Shown here: in pieces, positions 55,890-64,000 of the stretch | Layout: every line of letters starts with the position of its first letter | Position numbering within the stretch: position 1 is the stretch's first letter | NCBI GenBank assembly: GCA_951812925.1 | Contig: OX638370.1 | Coordinates: 122,030,897 to 122,094,896 of the forward strand | Direction of reading: 5' to 3' | Origin: Calliopum simillimum | Lineage: Eukaryota; Arthropoda; Insecta; Diptera; Lauxaniidae | DNA: 64,000 nucleotides | Translations under genes and position numbers: made by a program | The notes under the pieces: model-generated | What the model was told of the DNA's origin: nothing | What the model saw: the letters and a program-made list of their open reading frames with translations, nothing else | The model's database searches: none

Positions 55890-58080
55890 AACATTTAAAT
55901 AATTTATTTATTTATTTATTCGGTCTATGAAATATTATTTCTTACAGACTAGGAGAACACTTAATAATAAAAAATGCAAATATTACAAGATATTATTTAT
56001 TAACAATTTTAAAGCAGTTTTCGAACAAGAAAAATCAATACTAAAATAAAGATTTAATTCATTAAATATTTTTAAAACTCTAGACAAAGGAGTATTAGAA
56101 GTATAATTTGTACGAGCAAAATCAAGACGAAAAATATCATGATTTCTTAGTGTTCTTGATGGGACATTGAATTGGATCATAGCTAATAACATCGGACAAT
56201 CAATCGAGCCAGAAACAATATCATGGACCATAACTAAGGACAAAATGTTCCTTCTAGCTTCCAATGTTTTTAAGCCAATCAAAAGGCAACGGGAATTGTA
56301 AGGGGGCAAAATTAAGTCAAAATTAATGGAACGCAAAGCAAATTTAGTGAAAGATTTTTGCACCCTTTCAATTCTGGCCTTATGCAAATCATAATACCGG
56401 TTCCAAATAATAGCAGCATACTCTAACTTAGACCTAACAAGACTACTATACAAAGCTTTTAGGGTATAGGGATCCTTAAAAGAACAACTATTACGCCTTA
56501 AAAAGGCCAGCATAGAGTATGATTTAGGGATAATATAATCCAAATGGGCTCGAAACCAAAACTTACAGTCAAAAACAACACCTAAATCTTTAATTTGGGT
56601 AAGAGGCAGAAGTGAAGCATTAGATATATTATATTTAGAGGAGATAAGGCTATTTGATTTAGAAAAAGATACAGAGACACATTTACTCAAATTTAACATG
56701 AGCAAATTATTAGAACACCACATATGAAGTTTGGACAATTCAATCTGAAGAGTTTCAGTATCTGCAACGTTTTTTATTTTCATAAAAATTTTTAAATCAT
56801 CAGCAAACAATTACAATACTTAAAAACAGACACAATATTGTTTATGAAAATTATGAACAATAACAGGCCAAGAACACTTCCTTGAGGAACACCAGAAGTT
56901 GCGCAAAAAATGGAGGACTTTACACTATCGAAAACTACAATACACATACGATTATTTAAATAAGATTTTAACCAATTCAAAAAACTAGAGTGAAATACAA
57001 TAATTCACATTTGTTTATAAGTAGACACCTTATCAAATACTTTCGCAAAGTCAGTATATATGACATCTACTTGACAGCCTTCAAGGAAAGCAGAAATACA
57101 AAATTCACTAAATAACAACAAATTTGTAATAGTCGACCTGCCAGGGACAAAACCATGCTGAAAAGGCGAAATGATATTCTTAACAGCAAAAAACATTTTA
57201 TCTTTTACTAAGGTCTCAAAAAGTTTGGAAATTGCTGTCAATTTAGAAATAGGTCTGTAATTAGCAATATTACTTTTGCACCCGGACTTGAAAATGGGAG
57301 TAATGTATACCAATTTCCAGCAATCAAGAAACTCACCTGATTGCAAAGACTTATTAAAAACTACCATCAAAGGAAGCGATAAAGATAACGCACAATTTTT
57401 TAAGAAAAAAACACATACACCATCTGCATCAATAGTAGTCGAATTTTTAAGTTTATTACTACCACTTAAAATATCCATCTGTGTTAAAATCAGAGATCCA
57501 AAATCCAAAGAGGGAACAATTCAATCAGAAACATTGGGACAAAAAGTACTAGGTGCATCATAGTTTGACTTAAAAAAAAACAGCAAAAAGATTAGCAGTA
57601 CTAAGTGCATCGTTTGATGTAGTCTCATTCAAAAACATTTTAGCAGGGATAGCTGAGCAACCTTTTTTTGAATTTACAAATCGCCAAACATTTTTAGGAT
57701 TTGACTTAATACTAGTTTTAAAGTTCAAAATATACTGCTTATAAAGGTATTTATCCAAAAAGTTGAATTCCCTCAAATAATGCCGATATTTAAGAAAACA
57801 GATATTACTACGAGTAACCAAAAATTTTTTATAAAATTTGGAACGAAGATTTTTTAGTTTTCTTAGTCCTCTGGTATGCCATGGTACCTTATAGGCACGA
57901 CCCTTTACTTTAGGAATGTGTTCATTGCAAACACTTGCAAGGACATTTTTGAATACACGAAAACACCAAATTCAAATTCAATATCCCAATCAAAATTACT
58001 TAAAGCATTATTCACAGCAGCAAAATTGCAAAGTTTAAAAAATAATTTTTCTCTATTTTCCTTATCTTATCTCTAGTTTT
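55890..58080 (-). mobile_element. 5'-truncated CR1/Jockey-like non-LTR element
   Basis: The 3' end carries an AATA/AAAT microsatellite tail (55895-55922), usual for this group. Coding relics run from about 58075 down to 55983. It lacks any RNase H, unlike the PQGGVLSPLLW-type relics in this window. The endonuclease and ORF1 are missing. No target duplication was identified. Confidence 0.75.
55983..58075 (-). pseudogene. Reverse transcriptase of the CR1/Jockey-like element, frameshifted
   Basis: Read downward: FAAVNNALSNFDWD and VPWHTRGLRKLKNL (58050-57850); NPKNVWRFVNSKKG (57700); FKSGCKSNIANYRPISKL and VIYTDFAKVFDKV (57300-57030). After a shift: MNWLKSYLNNRM and GVPQGSVLG (56980-56860). After another shift: MFADDLKIFMKI, then LSKLHMWCSNNLLMLNLSKC, IKDLGVVFDCKF, LVRSKLEYAAIIWN and FARTNYTSNTPLSR to the stop at 55983. 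All RT blocks are visible but at least three frameshifts separate them. Confidence 0.85.
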
Positions 58081-58346
58081 TCATCAAGGCACCGTGTTTC
58101 GAACGATTGCAGTATCTTAATATGCCCTCACTGGTAGTTATAAAAGCAGGCTCCAACTTGAATTTCTGGTTTTTTTAATTTTGATATAACAAATCATTTG
58201 ATAAGGCCCAAATTTAATAAATTAACCATTAGTTAAACTCACAAATTATATTGGTAATCCATTAGTTAACCAACAGCTGATGCTAAAGAAACAGAATTCT
58301 GTGCCGTTCGTTGCAACATATATGATTATATCAGCAGGTTATAAAT
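58081..58346. other. Short spacer between the non-LTR element and the LTR
   Basis: AT-rich, with TTAGTTAA words repeated near 58224 and 58262. No coding. Confidence 0.4.
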
Positions 58347-58350
58347 ATAT

Positions 58351-58803
58351 TGTGACGAAAAATAACAACACATGAAAAGAAACTTCGCGACATTTCAAGA
58401 ATAGAACCAGTGACGTCACAAGAGTACTTGACAGTGATGTCAAGTTTTGTCAGGAAACTATTAGCCGAAAGAATCAACGAGATGTTGCCAGATGTTTCGC
58501 TAATGCAATTCTAGAACGTTCATTTGGGTATAAAAGGAGCTGTTCATGAGAGTTGCAAGACAGTTGATTTTAAGCAATAAAGTGAAAGAGTTGTACATAC
58601 AGTGCCAGTGAAAGTAAATAAAGTGCTAATTGTGATATTAGATTTTGAATGTAATAAATAGTGAAATAAACAATTGTACCGTGTGAAACTAAACATTTGT
58701 GATTTAAATAAACCATTTTATAACTAAATAAAGTGTGTGTTTTTGATTGCTACACAATCCAGAGATCGAAATTATCGTCATAGAGACAGGAAATTTCGTA
58801 ACA
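58351..58803 (+). mobile_element. Solo LTR of a Ty3/gypsy-like retrotransposon
   Basis: It begins TGTGACGAAAAATAAC and ends TTTCGTAACA, giving TG...CA ends. ATAT stands on both sides (58347-58350 and 58804-58807), a 4-bp duplication of the kind gypsy-type integrases make. Inside are a TATAAAAGG promoter (58529) and AATAAA signals (for example 58580, 58616). No gag-pol or second LTR is in the window, so internal DNA was probably lost by LTR-LTR recombination. Superfamily is inferred from duplication length only. Confidence 0.72.
58529..58536 (+). promoter_or_regulatory. TATA box of the solo LTR
   Basis: TATAAAAG followed about 30 bp later by a pyrimidine/purine-mixed ATGAGAGTTGC region that could hold the start site. 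It suggests the LTR can still start + strand transcripts toward 58.8 kb. Confidence 0.55.
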
Positions 58804-58807
58804 ATAT

Positions 58808-59441
58808 AACTCTGCTATTGCAAATTCAGCTTAAAATACCAAATACTTCTCAAACACTTAGTCTTATCGACCCTAAAAAATTAATGGCGTTGCCAAAAAT
58901 TCCACAACCGGTTCCGAAATCAGCTCCTCTCAATGCTTTTATCAGAATTGTCCTCATTTGCCTGATTTTCTTAAAAGAGCTTATCTTTGTATTTTATTTA
59001 ATTTCTTTTCTTCACTGTAAGGTATAGCCACCATACTATGCAACAATATTGCAAAATGTTCGTTGCTTTAGTTAACCAAAACACTGTGAAAATGAAGCAT
59101 TAGTTAAACTCTCGTCATCATTTAAGCTAACTTATTGGAACTTATTGACTGTGATTTCGCAACTAGATTTACCAAATACCAATATCATAGGTTAATAGCG
59201 TGGTATCAATCGCAATTTGATATATGTAAGATAACTATCACAATTAGTTGCTCATCTCCACTAGATCAGTGCGTTAAAACGTTTTCGTTCATGACCTGTC
59301 TGAACCATACCTACATATCGTAGGGAGGTGGTCCAAAAAAATATTTTAACTTATCGAATTTAATTTTTTATTCGTGGCAGGCGGTCCGCTCCTATTTCAC
59401 TTGCTGCTGCTGCTGCTGTTGATTCACCAAAAACTGCGTCG
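58808..59441. other. Spacer, no gene established
   Basis: A frame that starts inside the LTR and runs to 59027 (SLIDPKKLMALPKIPQPV) has no known domain. A (GCT)5 run lies at about 59401-59418. Confidence 0.35.
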
Positions 59442-59840
59442 ATGACTGTTTGTGCTTTGCAGCATTTAAATGCATTCAGGCTGTGTCCTGCGTTTCACTG
59501 CAGTTGGACAAATGGTAATTTTCAAAGCGTGTCATTTTATATTTTATTCATTTCAAATGCCTGCCGTTTCAGACTCGTTCAGTCGCCTAGGGAAATCATA
59601 AATTATAAACGATCTTTTGACAAATCGTGCATATATTGGTGGAAAGGCCACATGCAGGAATGTGTTGTTGTAAATGGAAAATTTTGTCAAATAAATAATG
59701 CTGTTGTTAAAGAAAATATCAAGGAAAATCCTTCCAAATTAATTAAATTAGGTCTGAAGTTACGTAGATACAGGCGCAGAAAATTCGCCATTCCAATAAT
59801 TACAGAACTATTGATCCTCAATATTGTAGACATAAAATAA
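59442..59840 (+). CDS. Hypothetical ORF, unrecognised
   Basis: 132 codons. The C-terminal half is basic (LKLRRYRRRKF) and there is a YWWKGHMQEC stretch; no domain recognised. The first part contains a possible short intron (donor ATG/GTAATT at about 59514, acceptor TTTCAG at about 59572), and the frame is open upstream to about 59362 through an Ala run. It could therefore be exon(s) of a real gene, or chance. AATAAA follows closely at 59837. Confidence 0.22.
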   Translation: MTVCALQHLNAFRLCPAFHCSWTNGNFQSVSFYILFISNACRFRLVQSPREIINYKRSFDKSCIYWWKGHMQECVVVNGKFCQINNAVVKENIKENPSKLIKLGLKLRRYRRRKFAIPIITELLILNIVDIK

Positions 59841-60689
59841 AATATATGTCATTGTTTTTTTCGCATTTGTAATTAGTCTAAATATTTGTAAGTAAAAACA
59901 CTAACAAATCATCATAATAAAATTGTGAATCCAAACAAACAACCATCCAACTTCTGCGCAACGATTACAGTTGTAACGCAATCGCATTAATATCACAACG
60001 TGTTGCCAGCAACAGCAGCTCAGCAGCTGCAACAAATCGAATTAGAATTGCAAATTGAAATTACACCAAGCGGAGATCGCTCTCTCTCCTCGTGTCCAAA
60101 GCTCGAAATGCTGAAACATTAAACGGCTTTTATGTAAATTGTCGGCAGCGCACGCTTTAATTTAACGGATTAACGCTTAGCGGATGATAACCCATTACAG
60201 ATGATGCCCAATTGGTGGTGTTATTTCGAATTTGAGGAAATATATTCATATGAATTTGGTAAAAAGATGCAATACTGAAGTTTTGGCAGCTTTATATACA
60301 ATTAGTAAGGGTATCAACTTCGGCCTGGCCAAAAATATAATAGCATACACATCAATATTTTTAAAATCTATCTTAAATGGGTGGTGCCACGTCTTTTCGT
60401 TTGAATTCGCTTTGTTGTGTTCAGATCTTGCGCGAACTATTCCCAAGTATCTGTGATTATTTTTTTGTTATTACCTCAAATAACGTTAACACTACAGCAT
60501 TTTGAAAATGTTGCTTATATGAGAGGTAACACGCTCTCATGTCTAAGTTCAACTTGTTTTTTCTCAGAACCTCTTTTCCTAGTAAGTAAACTGTAAACTG
60601 AACTCAGCTTAATTGAATTATTTGCAACCAAGAATCATCACGTGACTCAACGTCCAGGATGATGTGGTATCACTATGGACCTTTAAGGT
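59841..60689. other. Spacer, no gene established
   Basis: The stretch 59995-60120 is richer in GC and one frame reads AAQQLQQIELELQIEI. It might be an untranslated or coding exon, but there is no supporting splice or domain evidence. Confidence 0.3.
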
Positions 60690-61491
60690 CTATGTGTGGC
60701 TATTTTGCCGCTACTTAAACCGAACCTAAACTAAGAACCATCAATGACTAAATTTTCGACAAATACAAGGGGCAAAGGTCGTGAAGGTCGTCAAAAATCG
60801 GTTTTTGTGCCACAAAACATCGATGCAGCGCATGAACTGATAATAATAAATCGTCATGTGGCATATTGTGAGATAGAGGCATCCTTGCATATTAGTTCCA
60901 CTCCAATACATTCGATTTTGTATGAACACTTAGTTGTAAAAAACGTTTGTTGTCGTTGGAAACCCCATAGTTTATCAATCGCTCAAAAAAGGCTCGCATC
61001 GTTTGGTGTAAGGAAATGTTTAAGAAATTCGACCGTGGTGCTTCAAAAGACGTGTATAAGATCGTGACAAGTGAAGAATCATGGATATATGCGTATGAGT
61101 CGCAAACAAAGCAGCAATCGACCGTGTGGGTATTCCAAGACGAGCTAAATCCAACAAAAGTTGTTCGCCTGTTTCTTCAGCCGAATGGTTCATGTGGCCA
61201 CTGTTCCGCTTGAGCAACGTAGGACGGTCAATTCTGAGTGGTACGCGACCATTTGTTTACCGGAAGTCTTTGGAGAAATTTGTTAAACCAACCTCCGAAA
61301 CGTTTCTTTCCCGAACATCAAAAGTAAACTGCGTGGTCAACGATTAACGAGCGCCGAAGAAGTAGTTAAAGCGTTCAAAAACCATGCTTTGGAAGTGTCT
61401 CAAGAGGAATGGGAAAACTGCTATGACAAATGCTTTGAACGAATGCAAGAGTGTATTGATCATCAAGAGGAATATTTTGAAAAACAATAAA
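60690..61491 (+). pseudogene. Mariner transposase with deletion of the catalytic core
   Basis: The first frame has QKSVFVPQNIDAAHELI, EIEASLHISSTPIHSIL and CCRWKPHSLSIAQK (the HTH DNA-binding half). After a shift at about 61015 comes FKKFDRGASKDVYKIVTSEE then SWIYAYESQTKQQSTVWVFQ, where the first Asp position reads SEES instead of DES. Then EQRRTVNSEWYATICLPEVF runs through CKTNLRN directly into FPNIKSKLRGQRL. About 50 residues carrying the other two Asp are missing. It ends SQEEWENCYDKCFERMQ and YFEKQ. Confidence 0.85.
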
Positions 61492-62599
61492 GCCATTTTG
61501 AACTAAAAATGGTTGTTATTATTTGCTATCCCCGAAATATAAGTAGTGCCCTACATATACTGTTATCATATAAAATTGATAAGCAAATAAAGCAATTGCT
61601 TAACAATATTTTCATATTTTTCTTAAGAAAAATTAGCTGGCATCACTATCTAGGTACTCGCACATTCAATCACGTATACGGAAAGAAGTTATCTTACCGT
61701 ACGCAAAGATCAAATCATCCAAATCTTTAATTCGTATAAAAAAAAAAATACATCCATACTAAAGGAATAAAACTGGTAGGCTGCCAAGCTGACTACTGAG
61801 TTATACATTGTAACTAAAAGAAAAAAAAAGTAACCATGGTTAGCATAGTAGGAAAAAACACGCCATCTTAAATATGATATTCTAGGCATGCGGCCAGATT
61901 TGATATGGATAAATTCATTGAAGTACTCGCACCAGCATAACATCGAGGAACGGTTGCAAATCGGCAGCAATTAAATCGTAATCAGCAACTTGAAGCGAGG
62001 CAATAATTTATCATATTTCAACAACTACAACAGCAATTAATTTACATTTTCTTTAAGACAAAACGATGACATTTTCCTATGGTATTCAGTATTTAAGTTG
62101 AGTTTAGTTACAAATGTTGCATTCATTACAACCGGATTCTCTTTCCTCATATCTCATAGCCGATAGTTCACGTTTTCTTTGATTTTAAATGTTTAATTTA
62201 CAGCGACTTTAGTTCGCCCCTTTCGTATGCATTTCGTAATTACAGTCATTGATTTGTAAATTTATGCAAATTTTGTAATATTAGTGATCTTGTAGATAAA
62301 TCACAACTCAAGCGCATCATCACAGGTATGCGGAAGACTTATGACAATTACTGCAAGTTATAGTGATTAGAAAAATGCCATATATTGATGAGAAGCTGGC
62401 TAAAAAAAAATTAAAAAAAGAGTACACTTCTGGATGCTGGATCATCCAAATCATTTTAGCTGATTCATAATCAGAAAAGAACAGCGATGCAATCAACCAA
62501 GGCGAATTATATAGCTACTAGCTGTTTTACCCGGCGCTGCACGCGTTTTAATAAAAAGCCAGAAAGCTAATAACGAAAACTTTTTTTATTTTCTAAAAC
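61492..62599. other. Spacer, no gene seen
   Basis: The phrase CTGTTTTACCCGGCGCTGCACG at about 62521-62542 resembles a repeat common in insect genomes, here as a fragment. Nothing else could be supported. Confidence 0.4.
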
Positions 62600-63440
62600 A
62601 ATGTGCCACAAACAAATATTAAAATATACATTGAAGAAATCCGTAGAGTCCAAGTTTATGGAAAAACGTCCAAAATATCGGTAAATGTCCAAAAGTATCG
62701 AAATACACCGAAGAAATCGGTAAAAGCCCAAATGTATTGAAAAACATCTAAAATATCGGCAAAACTCTAAAAGTATAGAAGAACATCTAAAGTATAGGTA
62801 AAAGTCCAAATATAACAAAAAACATCCAAAATATCGGTAAAAGTCCAAAACTTTCGAAAAATATTGAAAAACATCTAAAATATCGGTAAAGGTCCAAAAA
62901 TGTCAAAAAACATCCTAAAATCGGCAAAAAGTCCAAAAGTATTGGAAAACATCGAAGAAATAATAATAATAATACTTGATTGTTAGTATTATGAATAAGT
63001 GGCATGTTTAAGACTAAGTTCTTCTATGCGAACGATTCAAATCTATTAATACTATTTATAAAAAAATCAGTAAAAGTCCAAATAAAGCGAAAAAGATCCA
63101 ATATATCGAAAAAGATCCAAAAATTTCGAAAAACATTGAAACACATCGAAGAAATCGAATAAAGACCAAGATTATCAAAAAACATCCAATATATCGGTAA
63201 CAGTTCAAGTACATAAATCGAAAGAAGTTTCGAAAAAAGTGAAATAAAAAAAAAAAATTTCGAAAAGCGTACAAAATATCGGTAAAAGTCCAAAAATGTC
63301 GAAAAACATCCTACATATCGGTAAAAGTCCGAAAGTTTTGAAAAATATTGAAACACATCGAAGAAATCGGCAAAAGTCTAAGTTTATCGAAAAACATCCA
63401 AAATAACGGTAAAATTACAAAAAAAGAAATCGAAAAACAT
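62600..63440. repeat. Degenerate minisatellite
   Basis: A loose tandem array with units of roughly 40-50 bp, built on GAAAAACATCCAAAATATCG and GTAAAAGTCCAAAA. ATCGGTAAA/ATCGGCAAA recurs at about 62678, 62719, 62756, 62836, 62883, 62918, 63270, 63318 and 63366. A non-repeat interruption lies at 62958-63060. Long minus-strand frames rich in Phe, Tyr and Leu are an artefact of the repeat. Confidence 0.75.
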
Positions 63441-63618
63441 CCTAAAAAGAATCCTTTTTAATCAAATTGTCGGATTCAAGATGGCGGATGATTGTCACAA
63501 AAAATTATTATCACAGCAAAATTGTGGCTAGGGAGGGTTTTGGGGCCGCTGAAATCAAATTTGACAATAATTCTTTTTAAAAAAAAAATTTGCGGATCCA
63601 AAATGGTGGACAATGTTC

Positions 63619-64000
63619 ATTTCATTTCATTTCATTTCATTTCATTTCATTTCATTTCATTTCATTTCATTTCTTTTCATTTCATTTCATTTCATTTCAT
63701 TTCATTTCACTTCATTTCATTTCATTTCATTTCATTTCATTTCATTTCATTTCATTTCATTTCATTTCATTTCATTTCATTTCATTTCATTTCATTTCAT
63801 TTCATTTCATTTCATTTCATTTCATTTCATTTCATTTCATTTCATTTCATTTCATTTCATTTCATTTCATTTCATTTCATTTCATTTCATTTCATTTCAT
63901 TTCATTTCATTTCATTTCATTTCATTTCATTTCATTTCATTTCATTTCATTTCATTTCATTTCATTTCATTTCATTTCATTTCATTTCATTTCATTTCAT
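63619..64000. repeat. ATTTC pentanucleotide microsatellite, reaching the window end
   Basis: More than 75 copies of ATTTC with only a few changes seen (TTCTTTTC near 63674, TTCACTTC near 63710). It continues past the window, so its full length is unknown; such runs are also prone to assembly error. Confidence 0.97.

Noticed and set aside
55890..55925. ATTT tract as an independent microsatellite
   Set aside because: It is placed exactly at the 3' end of the CR1/Jockey-like element and is better explained as its tail.
62567..63356. Several minus-strand frames rich in Phe, Tyr and Leu
   Set aside because: Low-complexity translations of the minisatellite; not genes.
1..64000. tRNA, rRNA, CRISPR, riboswitch or bacterial operon signals
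   Set aside because: None found on reading both strands; the repeats present are inverted or tandem transposon repeats, not spacer arrays. Weak tRNA-derived SINEs could have been missed without a search tool.

Overview
This window is AT-rich eukaryotic DNA from an insect, most likely a higher dipteran fly. The evidence is GT-AG introns, a ZAD zinc-finger gene (a family expanded in insects), and a transposon load of non-LTR, mariner, hAT, piggyBac-like and Transib-like elements. Species cannot be fixed from the sequence. No bacterial operon, CRISPR array, rRNA or tRNA was seen.

Only two host genes can be modelled with confidence, both on the + strand. PIG-N (360-4424, two exons) encodes the ethanolamine-phosphate transferase of GPI-anchor synthesis; its intron holds a dead mariner fragment. 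The second gene (12856-16804, four exons) joins a ZAD domain to three tandem FLYWCH-like zinc modules, one per exon. Its four exons add up to an exact reading frame of 682 codons. Its first intron carries a Transib-type element and a reverse-transcriptase relic.

The rest is a transposon graveyard. 5.7-11.7 kb: a nearly intact I-like non-LTR retrotransposon with two overlapping ORFs and a poly(A) tail, inserted in an older RT relic. 11.7-12.7 kb: an inverted-repeat element. 17.7-18.1 kb: two small MITEs. 18.4-21.1 kb: a hAT element with an 8-bp target duplication, itself split by a hAT-type foldback element with its own 8-bp duplication. 22.3-26.2 kb: two copies of one repeat, each broken by different MITEs. 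26.6-32 kb: three further inverted-repeat elements. 32-36.6 kb: a Transib-type giant palindrome whose exact centre, a TTAA, has been hit by a piggyBac-type element. 37-47 kb: dead non-LTR fragments and a Russian-doll stack of elements inside a TTAA-flanked piggyBac-type element. 47-50 kb: two more MITEs. 51.9-58.1 kb: a dead mariner in a non-LTR relic, then a 5'-truncated CR1/Jockey-like element. 58.35-58.8 kb: a solo LTR. 60.7-61.5 kb: a dead mariner. 62.6-64 kb: a degenerate minisatellite followed by a pure ATTTC microsatellite reaching the window edge.

Nearly all cut-and-paste elements lack transposase and could move only if enzymes encoded elsewhere acted on them. Duplication and boundary calls were made by eye on both strands; family names rest on motifs, target-site lengths and terminal sequences, not on database searches. 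The most interesting observation is the piggyBac-type insertion at the dyad centre of the Transib palindrome.
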